Shown: positions 24,501-35,799 of the stretch, in pieces
Layout: every line of letters starts with the position of its first letter
Numbering within the stretch: the first letter of the stretch is position 1
Origin: Acanthococcus lagerstroemiae
Lineage: Eukaryota > Arthropoda > Insecta > Hemiptera > Eriococcidae
Direction of reading: 5' to 3'
Length of the DNA: 64,000 nt
NCBI GenBank assembly: GCA_031841125.1
Contig: CM063109.1
Coordinates: 69,074,914-69,138,913, forward strand
Made by a program: the position numbers and the translations under genes
Notes under the pieces: generated by a model
The model's database searches: none
What the model was told of the DNA's origin: nothing
Seen by the model: only the letters and a program-made list of their open reading frames with translations

Positions 24501-27500
24501 GATTATTCGAGCCAGAACATACCGTATAGGAGCGTTGAACTATTCGAACTACTGCCAACTTTTTGTGTTTCTAATTCGAATTATGTTCGGATATGTTCAA
24601 CAGATTTTATTAAGGTGGGTAGATACTTTCTTGTTACGCATACGAAAACAATTTTTTTTTTTCAACTAAACTCGATTTAAAGCAGATTTTCTTATGGGAA
24701 ATCCTATGTCAAACTTCCCCTCTCTTGAGTGGCCCCTAACTATTTTTTTTAATTCCAAAAATTTTGGCTGTGGAATTTTGGTTTCAATAGGAACAGATTT
24801 GTCCCACAAGAACAAAATATTTGAAAAAAAAAGTTTGAACCACCAGTGTACGACTACTAAAAGGCGTCACAAAAATATTTCGTCAGTTACAGAGTAGTAC
24901 CCCTTCCCTCTAGTTTGCGTCTTTATAAGATAAAAATAGAATGATACAAAGAATTTTGAAAAATAAAATAACAAAAAAAAAATATGAAAGGTGATTTGGG
25001 GCTTTAAAGGTTCTTATGGGAAAATGCAGATAAAAGCCATGATTTTATGCAGTATAGTCTTTCATACAGTATGGAAAGTCGTCTACAGAATTTCTGAATT
25101 TAAAACTTGTTTAATTCAATGAATGAGATGCGTTGCACAGACAAGAACCGATAGGGGGCCAATGAACCATCTTCCTACTTTCCACATGGATTCTCCAAAA
25201 ATACATATTTACAAAAAACAAATGAAAACCCATTTCTTCTTATTGAAATAAATTTTGCTACTTTTTGGATGTCCCTCATTTATTTCCCCTTTCAATTCGC
25301 CCCCTCATCGCCCTCGTATAACGCCTCTCTAAATTAGAAATATCAGAAATTTAGGTATTAGCAAGTTATAATATTCATTTACAACATATTTCCGAATGTT
25401 CAAAATTTCATCCCCTATAAAAAAGGTATTACTTCACGCTTCCGATTTTTCAAAATGTACTTCCCCAACAATTTCGTGATACACGCAAATTCCTTATGTA
25501 AACTGCATCTTCGGGACAGCTACCGAGCCAATAAGTCCAGTAAGTCCAATATTTGAAAAATGGTCCAATAAGTTTAATAAAAGTTCAATAATTTTAATAA
25601 ATTTTAATATAGGTTCGATACAAATTAAAAAATTAAGAATGATGCATTATTCAAGTAAGGGTCAATCCTTGGAATCAAAAATCCCAACCTAACTTTTTTG
25701 GACTTCTTCTCCATATCCCCAAAGTACTTGGCGTGGTCCCGGTAAAACATAAAAATCCCGAAAAGATATAAAAATCCAATCTTTTTAATTTTCAAATTTG
25801 TTAGACACCGAAGTCTTAAACTTCAAGCTAGTTGCGGCATGGGTTAATATGATTCAAAATTGCTCAAAATCTGGTCGTAGACTTACCTCTTGGTAGGGAA
25901 CCAATTCAGAAGGTAGCCTACTTAGTTTTCTAAAGTATGGAAAATAACGGATGGATACCTTAACATGTACGCTTGCCAAAAGCTAGAAAAATAGGGAGAC
26001 TGATACTTCTAGGAGAAGAAGGAACTAATTATGAAAAGACGTATCATTTCTCTTCTGGTGAATGGGAAGGTGGAAAGGGAGGGGTACTTCCAGGGGATAG
26101 CAAGACTACATCAAGAAGAAGGAATCGTTTTTCATTGTGTGTTTCGTAAATATGCTTTTTTAGAGAATCTTTAGAGAGAAAGGAAAATGGTTCATTTGTT
26201 CCCTTGCTGATTCTCATTAGTGCGACACATCTCTTTATTGAATTAACACGTTTAAACACAGAAATATTATAGACAGCATGAAATCAAACGTTTTGCATGC
26301 ATTTTCCGGTAAGAAACTTAGGATATCTTGGACTGACCGAACCTTTCAATTTTTCTGTTTCAAGTACTTTTAAAATATATTATTCGCACAGAGATCCAAT
26401 TTGGAGGATGTGACTTTTTGAGGTATATTACCTAACGACCACATTTTCAAAATGAGGCTAACCAATTCTAAAAATATTTTTTTCACGAGTCTTCAAAAAG
26501 GTGAAGCTCTCGAAAATCTGGTGGCCTCCTTTCTCCTCTTTACCACTGCTCCAAAATCAAGGCACACAATTCACACCCCGAATAGCTTAGTATTGAGGTG
26601 AAACACAGCACATATGGAGCACGCGAATCAATCCCAACAGATACCCTTCCACAAAGCTCGGTACCAATTTTCTTCGATGTTCGTTTGTTTCCAAATTTTT
26701 CATCATTTCCAAATCAAACTGTAGTTACATTTGCATACGAAAGCATGCAGTATACACATCAGACATCACACAGTTCAGTCTTCAAGTGCGGCGAGCTTAG
26801 ATAGTGAAAGAACTTCTGGTTGTGCGAAACTCGGGGGTAAAAGTTTACTTCTGCCGACTGACTTCGTCAATAGACTCGTTCTCTCGGTTTGCTCTTTTTC
26901 GCATTTGATGAACTTTTCTCACTCTCCCCCTCTCTCTCAGCTTCAGTATAAACCAAATTATAAAGTCAATTCGCGGCACAGTGTTCATTTCTTCGGCATT
27001 TCATTTCTGTTTTATTACACCAGTGGTGCTCAACCTAAATAATGCCGCCAGTCGGAGGTGCACCGAACCTTCGTTCACTGTTGCCGCGCCAGTTTAACAT
27101 ACCGCGTGGGTTACCCTGGCCGCAGAGGGTGGGGGCGTCGGGTGACGAAATATAATATATTTCCATCGCGAAATTCTTCGTTTCCTGTTTCTTCTTTTTC
27201 AGCCTCGAAGAAAACGAAGAAATGGAAGGAGGCTTTCCAAAAAAATTGCAATATTTATTTCGCGACCGAAAAATGCGAAAAAAACGCCAGCTCGATTCGA
27301 AAACCGAAACGGCTTGCGTTGATCTGAAATGATATCTGAGGTTGCATAAATTCGTAATAGCATTTCATATATGATACAAAGGAGTCGTTAGATATCCATT
27401 TTAGGCCGTAAATTCCGAATTTGAAAAAATCTTTGTGGCATGATCCAGTATATAGTATCCCACGGGGGTATGTTTCGTCGGACTTTCAAATTTGACACGG

Positions 27501-29402
27501 GTATCAGAATGAAAGTATTTTACCGTGGAATCCTGATTCGCAGGAATTAGATAAACTTTCTAGTGCCCCGAAGGGGACTAATGGTCCATGAAATGTTGAA
27601 TTCTGAGCAAAAGTTTATATTGTTGTTAAAATAGAAGTATCTCAGATTATACAATCCGCTTATGCGAGAATTTTTTCATAGAGGGTTTCGTTGTGCCCCT
27701 ATACATCAGGTTTTCAAAATGGAGAAAAACTTCTACATGGTTGTCAAACAGAAGTACCTACTCGTATTTCAGATCGCAGAATCCGATTTTGTTGGAATTT
27801 GTATTATTCGGCGCTTCGTAGTGTTCTTAGGGGCTGTGGTCTGATAGATTTTCCAAATGCTGTAAAAATTTACCGTGGGTATCAAAATAGAAGTACCTAC
27901 TTTAGGATTTAGAATCTGTATTTGCTAAAAAGTTTGTATTTGGACCTCTCATAATGCCTTTAGATGCCCAAAACTAATGACATTTTCTAATTTAAGGCGA
28001 AGTCAAAAATAAAGGTGTCTCACGCAGTATCCGAATTTGTTAGATATTTTGTCATCGGGATTTTCATAATATTCGTAAGGACCTGTGGCCAATAAAATTT
28101 TCAAACTGAATTTTATATTTGACAAAGGTATCAACATAGAAATGTTTCAGACAATACGTTGAACAGATTTTCAAGAATTGTTCCCATTACTCTCCAAGTT
28201 TTGGCGTAACTCTCGTTAGTTGGCAAATTTTTTTCAATGAAAGCAGAACCACCAGGTAAGTCGTATAAATTTTATTAGATTTTTAAAATCTAATTCGTTG
28301 TTCGTTCATCGTTAAAATACGTGCGTCAAGGGAATGAACTAACTTTCGTCACTTCATCGATAATTTCGCGCCGTAATTAGAGGTTAATGTCAACACATAG
28401 TCTTTTGTAAAAATTAATTTTAGAAGCAGTATAATCGCAAAAATTAATGATTTTTAATTTTATATTTATTTTGTCATCACAGGGAGAACATTTTTGTTGA
28501 ATGAGGTTGAGAGGCATATGCTTACTTGAAGTGAAATTTTCTGTTCTTCCTTTTACGTCAGTTTTCAACAAGTCTGCTGTAACCCTCAATGGCGTCGGAC
28601 CAGGAGGGGGCACAGGGGTACAATGTACCACCTCCACCCGAAAAAAATTTGGGTTTGGAGTATTATCCGTACCCTCAAAAAATTGAAAAACAAAATTGGG
28701 AAAAAATTGGAAAGTTATTCAGGACGTTAATGGACAGGCTACTTCGAAGATTTCAAAGACATGATTTAGAAGATTTTTGGAAATTTGCATTGCTTTCCGA
28801 GGTCTCTTGGTAGCTAACTCCTCTTTTATGAGATAAGAAACCCCGTTTAAAAACTTTTTTTGACATGTCGAGTTGAATTTTAAATTATTAAACCTCCCTA
28901 AAAAAACCTTCCTAAGCCAGCACAAGTATCTTTCGTAAAGATGACGTGCATGGAAATTTTCAGTCGATCGAAGAAATTCGTAAATCCGAAATAACGAGTG
29001 CATTCAAATTTCTACGTAACGTTTCCTTTTACTATAAAGTCCAGAGTATGCCGATCGAGGCATATTCCGGCATTTATTTTACCTTTTTTCTCAATTTTTG
29101 CTAGAAAGTGGTACATTTTTGAAACCTAGTACCCAAAATTTTTAAGCCGACACGCAAAACATAGGATTACCCATAGAAAAGTGCTATTTTCCTTCGAAAC
29201 GTTTGCCAGATAAAATTTTTTGAATGAAAATGATCTATTCAAATTATTTATTCTTCTTAACATAGCAAAACAATCGGCAGAAGATTTTTGGAAAATATTT
29301 CGTGTAGGAATGCACGTGAGCTCCTACATAGGGCTGTTGGAGGTCTGTTCATGAAATGATATCCTTTACTCCACGTTAATCGAACAACTGTCACATGATA
29401 AC
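21501..29402. other. Noncoding stretch, mixed unique and repeat sequence
   Basis: No supported gene. 21.55-22.4 kb and 26.9-27.3 kb are relatively CpG-containing and look single-copy. A TTTC run lies at 22603-22625. 25.5-25.62 kb is a short low-complexity tract of aagtccaata/agttcaata words. A ~124-bp degenerate tandem array occupies 27.4-28.17 kb. Open frames are short and overlap on both strands, without domain signals. Confidence 0.65.
27390..28170 (+). repeat. Degenerate ~124-bp tandem array, six units
   Basis: A motif like ggtatcaaaatagaagta recurs with its core at 27509, 27631, 27748, 27887, 28009 and 28136 (spacings 122, 117, 139, 122, 127). Each is typically followed by a cagatt..agaatccg-like segment, an attttttcat/attttgtcat segment and a ggggc(t)gtgg-type segment. 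Divergence between units is high, implying an old array. No coding potential. Confidence 0.75.
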
Positions 29403-29993
29403 TTTTTTTTTTTTTCTTTTTCCAAAATATTTATTAATTAATATTTAGTTTTACATCTTAAGTTCTAAGGCGAGATTGACAATTCTTGACCCAGTCCCTC
29501 ATACTTAATCGAGTTGACTTATGATTAACTTAGTATAAATTACTCTTATTGCGCATTTACTGAGTCCGTATACTCAGGTTTTAGAACCATTATTTTGTGT
29601 AGAAATTCCAACAGAGTGCCTAGGCACGAACTGTGGTTGGAAAAAAGATCAGTTAGACTGTTGCCTATTATTTTATAGTCTGTGCGCAATTTTTCAAAAA
29701 ATTTGCACTTTAGTAGTGTGTGGAGGACATTGTCTGTATCACCAGAGCTACATAGCTTGCATTCTTCTTCGTTTAAAATTTTGAATCGTTTTAAATATTG
29801 CCCGAAATTGCCATGACCACTTAGACACTGGCTTATGTAAAAGTCCGTTTTCCATTTTTTGTTTTTGTATACGTGATCTAGTGCGCGTGTTTTCAAATCC
29901 ATTTAATTTCGGGTATTTTTGAAACCCACCCTCGCCCCCCAAAGAATTTACAAAGGATGAACAAATAAGAATTTTTAGTTTAGTAGCTTCCAA
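29403..29993 (-). pseudogene. 5'-truncated non-LTR retrotransposon 3' end (R1/Jockey-like)
   Basis: On the minus strand the frame at 29546-29902 encodes the C-terminal part of a LINE ORF2. It has WKTDFYISQCLSGHGNFGQY, the usual lead-in, and then an intact Cys-x2-Cys-x9-His-x4-Cys knuckle (CKLC...H...C). A stop follows the terminal VNAQ, and an untranslated tail of about 130 bp ends in a poly-A-like run (plus-strand T run at 29403-29421). Endonuclease and reverse transcriptase domains are absent, so this is a dead 5'-truncated insertion. It is the least decayed LINE frame here. Confidence 0.8.
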
Positions 29994-31409
29994 TATACTG
30001 ATTATAGGATTTCTGCACTACCGAGTTCATTCGTGAGGTTAGTTTAGCTGTAACTTCTACCCAGAATAAACACTATTAAAGGTCCCAATGGAGTATAATA
30101 TTTATACTACTCTACTACAAGCTACAAATCTCTTTCTTTTCACCTTTCAAAATGGGAATTTTTCCGAGTTAGAAATAGAGTTTCGGATCAGTGTCTGGAT
30201 TTACATTTCAGCCGCGTCATATATTTATACAGCATTGCTACATATGTTTTTTCCCCCTATCGTTAAGAATTGGAATATCTGCGAGCTATAAAAGCGTTTC
30301 AGGCTCGTGTACAGCCTTAGATTTTGGCCGGCATCATATTCATCTGGAGGTAGGTAGGTATAACTTACTCGTGGCGGCATCACAAGCCATGTCGACGTGC
30401 GGAGGGAAGGGAGAGTTGAAATAGATCGAAAATGCAAACACGGCACACTCAATGTTTATGTAAGCAAACAAAAGATAAATAAAACTGGACTTTCAATTTC
30501 TACATTGCTCACTGAAGTTGAAAAAATGCCGTCTGAATAGTTAGAATCGAGAAACTAACCGAAAAAGCGGATTCCATGGTAGAACAATTTCATTCCAGCA
30601 AAAAAAAAAAAATTCTTGTTTGGTCGACTGATGGTCCAAAATGCCGATTAAGTGGTTAAACAAATTCGCCGAAAAATGTCGACACTGAAGATTCGTGGGA
30701 GAATATGAGAAGTCAAAAACTTCATACCCCTGCCCCTGCTAACACGCAAACATTTGTTCCTTCGACTTTTGGTTTTTCCTGTTCAAACGAGTCTACGAAC
30801 CCCTTTTCGCGCCGGCGGCGTTGTAAAACTCGCTCATCAATTGGCTAAATCAAATTGGGGTAGTTTTAGGGCTCCGGTGACAGTTAAGGGATGTATGGTA
30901 ATCGAGGAAGCGTAAGAGATTCGCGAATGTCTTTATTCGTCCCATTAGCAGCTTATAAGGCGTCATTTAAAACTGTAGGTTGGCGGCAGTTTTGGAACGA
31001 CGCACGACGGTGCGTCTATTTTATTTGCATGTAATATCTATTAATCACCGGCGACATCCTTGTGTTTTGCCTCCGTTATACCTTTTACATCCTCTCCCGG
31101 GTGCGTAGATACGTCGAAACGTGTTACGAAAATGCCCTCGGTTCTTTTTGCACCTAAATAAGTATACGAGTATTATCTCTTTACGTATCTGTTCGTGTCG
31201 CAACCGCGGCTCATCGCAATTAGAAGCCACCATCGATAGGTCTCGAAGACGTCCCGTCCTTTTTGGTATTCGCACCTCGTAAGAACGCAAACCTGTTTTC
31301 GGCTTCGTGATTACAGAGATCACAATTCTCTCAAATAATGCCATCATTTCCAAGTTAAACGCGTCTCAGTCTGATCAGTGAAGAATCTGAAGTGGAGAGA
31401 AAAAACCGC

Positions 31410-31640
31410 TGGCAAGCCAAATTTTGGAATATATCATTTGGACACCTCCTGGTTATTTCCTTACAACCCCCAATGAATCCGCCGTAGACGTCTCCCCCCT
31501 TGAGCATGAAAGAAGACGAAAATAAGATTTTGGCCAAAAACTCGTCAGTTATGGCCGTGAACGCAAAATGAGTTATGATACAAACTAGAAGATCGTCTTT
31601 CAAAACTTCATACATTAGCGTCAAAGTTGGCTCTTTTCTT
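31410..31640 (+). repeat. Dispersed repeat shared with 19.2-19.42 kb
   Basis: Shares the ordered words catttggacac, ttacaacccc, ggccaaaaactcgtcag and tatggccgtgaa with the copy at 19.2 kb, in the same orientation. Confidence 0.6.
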
Positions 31641-32589
31641 CATCAAACTTCAACACGTGCCTTATTGTGGAGAAAACACCGTTTTCTGTTTTTTTGTCCT
31701 CATTTCGCCGGGTTATGACAAGAAAACGAGTCTAAATTTTACAGTCGCCTGATCCCGTACCTCCATTCCTTTCCATACCTGAAAATCATTTTTCTCCTCT
31801 GATGCCGAACCTGTGAGAATATTCTTTTATTTTTAACATTGCAGCGATTGAGACCATATACTACCTCGAGAGTTACTTACAAAACTATAAAAATCATACC
31901 AGAATGTTGTACATAGACTATTAAAATTTGAAGCCGGGATTAATACCAGACCAAAAATCGAATGTGATACTTGAAATCAAACTAGATTTACAATAAACTG
32001 TAAATAATAGGGGTTTTGCTCGTTAAAAGTTGACATAAACACGTAGCTCGATTCTCAACAGTCGATCGGCAGTAAAAGTAGAAATTAATTATAATTGGAA
32101 GACTCCACTATTTGATGATTTAGACACTGACAAAAAGAAAACAAAAAAAGAACACTCAATCCTCCTGCGTTCAATAAACGCTAATTCCTTTCTAGTCGCC
32201 GCATAACACGTACCTATTTCAATTTCATCGATCTCCGAACAAACAAAAACGAAAAAAATAAATAACCTGCTTGAAGATTTAAAAACCCACACTGAAAGTT
32301 GAATGTTCTACAGTTTTTCCAGTGAAAGATGAAAAAATGAAATCGAGATGATCAATCGATTATAATTTCCCAAGAGAACCCAATATCACAATTTACTACG
32401 CTGTCCCTACTGAATCTGTATTACTAAAAAAGAAAAATGGCTTTCAAAAGACGTTGATGAATAGTCCGTTATCTCAGATGTAAGGACATAAATAAAACGG
32501 TTGTTAGGTTAAAGTAGCTAATAAGTAAACAAAAATAAAAAATTGTATACATTAGGTCCCAACAAATGAATAAAAACTGAACTCAATTG

Positions 32590-32870
32590 GGCATTACCCT
32601 AAAAAATCGATGCGATATCTCGTTCCATTTTTTAAGTTCAGTCAATTTTGCACATTAAAGAGTAAAATTGGGATCCGAGAGCTCAAATCGAGACGGACGC
32701 GAAACGTTGATGGAATATTCAATATTAGCGAGTCAAGAAACCTCGATTTCAGTTTTTCGGGTTTCCCAATCAAGTTGATTTTGCACAATTCAAGGGAGAA
32801 ATTTGAGTTTCTGGAGCCGAATCGGAGCCAGTTCACGAATCCGATTTCGAAATGAGGGACCCAACAAACG
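32590..32870 (+). repeat. Units of the AAAAATCGGA family
   Basis: aaaaatcgatgcgatatctcg near 32602 and gacggacgcgaaacg...attcaatattagcgagtcaaga near 32692 are diverged units like those at 16.1-16.35 kb. ggagccgaatcggagcc follows near 32813. Confidence 0.5.
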
Positions 32871-33429
32871 CCTATTCCGGTAGTTTACTTAATACTTTCT
32901 GGTGTACAATTCGAAATCTAGAGACACATCTAAACTCCCCTCTGAAAAAACTGTCTTCACAGAGAAAGCAAAAGGTTTTTATCCTACTAAAAAAAAATTA
33001 TTATGATAAACTGCTTTGTTCTAATTGAACGAATGGAGAGATGGTTGGCGTTTTTGTGAAACCTGATAAGATGTACATTTTACTTTTGCCTAAAATGATG
33101 AGTTTGGTTCTTGTTTTTGAGAGAAGATTGCTGGTTTGGGAACTTTTTAGGTTTCTTTCTCGCAGGAGAGTAATTTTGTTCTGAACTAATTTCCGCTAAA
33201 ACTGACAATTCCTAAAATAAATAAATAACTTTTAATAGAAGGCCTTGATTGATTACACTGAGGAACAAATTCGACGTTTTTCATGTTTCTAAGGGTTTAA
33301 TGCACGATTCCGACTTATTTTTCGCACTGAATTCGTGCCTGTGCTCGACAGTTTTTCATTTGACGTGGCTTTTAAGCTCATGAAGAGGTAGGCGTTTGGG
33401 CTAACTTTTTGTACAGGTATCTGAACTTT

Positions 33430-33960
33430 TAGTCCAGATAAAGACTATTTTGTAATTGAAATGGTCTTAGAATCAAAGCGAAAGGTCCATTTCTTCACTC
33501 TTGATATCATTGAAAAAAATATGGCATTTCTAGATCTAGTGCTGATTCCAAATTTGACTTAAATTTTGATGAAAACGTTTTGTTCGCCCTGAAAATAACC
33601 TTTACAACTAAAAGAGCCAACATTTTAAACCTTACCCATTGAAGAAGAAGGGACCGAGCTCTGAAACCAAATTTTTCCCTAATTTCGAATCTGACTTAAA
33701 CATTTTTGTGAAAGCATTTTTTCACTTTGAAAATGACCTCGAAAAGTCAAAAAATACCAACATTTAAATTCTACGTGTAGAAAAACAGTCGTGTTCCGGA
33801 ATTAAATTTTACCGACTTTTCGAAGGAAAGGGAGGTATTCGATATGATCTTGAAATTCGGGTAGAAGCCTTCTTTCACTCTAGACAACACCTTTTGAAAA
33901 CCGAAAATACCAAGACCTTTAATATCGAAAAAAGAAAACGATACGGTTTCGGGATCAGAT
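33430..33960 (+). repeat. Degenerate ~140-150-bp tandem array
   Basis: Units anchored by gacttaaattttgatgaaaacg (33556), gacttaaacatttttgtgaaagc (33693) and gatcttgaaattcgggtagaagc (33846), each followed by a cactttgaaaatgacc-like segment and an accaacattta/accaagacctttaa segment. Spacings 137 and 153 bp. Confidence 0.6.
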
Positions 33961-35799
33961 TTCTAGGCTGATTCCCAGTATTGCCCGAAAATATGAATAC
34001 ATTTTTTTTTTTTAAATTTTGTCATTTTGGATGTTTAAAAGATCTCTTTCAGAGTGAAAAAAGGCTGTCGGTCATCCAAATTTCAAGGTCAAATTAGAAA
34101 TCAATGCAAAAATCTAATAGTGGAATATTTTTTTTCCTTTTTTTTTTCTATGTACAAAGTTTGAATTTTGGTCTTTTTAGCCGTGATATAGTCACTTTCA
34201 GTGGGTAAAATGGTCTTCTTCAAAATTTAAAGGAAAATAAACTGGATATATGACTCGCAAGAACGTTCTCATTCAAGACAGTAATTTCGTATGTACAAGT
34301 TCAAAATAAAACTTATTAACCTATTTGTGAATTAACTTTCAGCAGAACCGGATTATTCTGAGTTGACGTGAACATCAATAACCAAAAATGCACGCTCACA
34401 GGAAAACGACTAGAACAAAATTTATTAGTCTATGGAACTAATATTAAATGTACATGTACTTTGCTGCTATGTAAGAGCATGTACACATCTACACAATTCG
34501 GAGTTCGAAATCTCGAACCAGGAAGCTTTCACCGAAAATATTACAAGCTGATCCGTATTGGGAGTTCGTATCCTGATTAATGGGTTTTCTTGACAGCCAA
34601 CACTCCTCGCAGATTGACCGTCAAAATGTTATTTTTTCATTCGGTCGTGAGTTTCCAACTGCATGTAGTTTCTCGGCCATCGACTGTGACTTATTTAGTG
34701 CTTTCTTCTACATCGTCCTCAGAGAGGCACAAGCATATATTCATTTTCCGAAAACTGTGCCGGGTAAAATGTCTGTCAGTAACTCTGTTTTCTTCCTCTT
34801 CGATCGGACGTAAAATATCTCAGTCATTTGTATCACCAAACAGCTATATATATATATATGGTACTGTATACTTAGGAGCATTACTTTCCATCAGAATACG
34901 TATTCGTTTTTCACTTTTCTGATTTGGCCGATTGAAAGCCGATAATTCGGTAATAAATCGGCTTCAATGTTTTGTGGACTTGTTTCGGGCGTTCGAAAAA
35001 GCGCACTATGTACACGTTAAAATATTGTATAAAGGTAACTAATAATAACAGATATCGATGGGTGTCGGCATATACGACATATTCAACACACATTTATCGG
35101 AGCTAGTTAGTCACTGTTGGTTATTTTATTCAATCTCAAAGTTATATTGTTTTCTATAAAAATTAGGTATAGTAATATTTTACTAATGTCTTGTAGCTTG
35201 GTGAGTTTCCACTGCTCAACAGTGAATTGATTCGTTTCTTGAAAATTTAATCAGCCTTCTGCAGTAAAACAAATACCATACTTAATTTTCCAAGATTTGT
35301 TGCGATTTTCAAGGCTGTAGGTATGACGTCATGGTTTCTTCGTGTTTGAACCTCCTCCATTCGGAATTTTGGGTTGGCAGCAGCAAAAATCGTCTTGATT
35401 GAGAAAGTAAGAACAGTTTCTACGCTTGTAAGATTTTAGTCGGCATATTCGCTGTTCACCACCTCGTTCAAAAAGGAGCTCGCACCTGTTCTATTTGATG
35501 CCTTCTGAGAACTGCACCTTTCACTAATAATTAAAAGGAGCAAGGAGGTCTCATATTCACTAACAATGGATTTCAAAACGAAGCGAAGCAGGCATATACC
35601 TCAGGGCGTTTAATTACTCAGAGGCGCTTAAATAAACTAGGGAAAAAAGAAGACTGACAGAATGGGGAAAAAGGCGAAGCTGAAGAAAAATCTCTATTCT
35701 AGGACGGTAGAGGGGGCTCTAATGAGTTGCCTCTTAGCGCTTTCGACCTGTATTCAATTCTGGGTGTTTTCAAGAGCCACAAACCAGAGAATTTACACA

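Larger units (their letters stand above)
29994..35799. other. Noncoding stretch
   Basis: No supported gene. About 30.77-31.34 kb is CpG-containing and looks single-copy. 31.4-31.64 kb is a dispersed repeat shared with 19.2 kb. 31.95 and 32.6-32.86 kb carry units of the AAAAATCGGA family. 33.43-33.96 kb is a degenerate ~140-bp tandem array. A TA run lies at 34844-34858. Confidence 0.65.
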
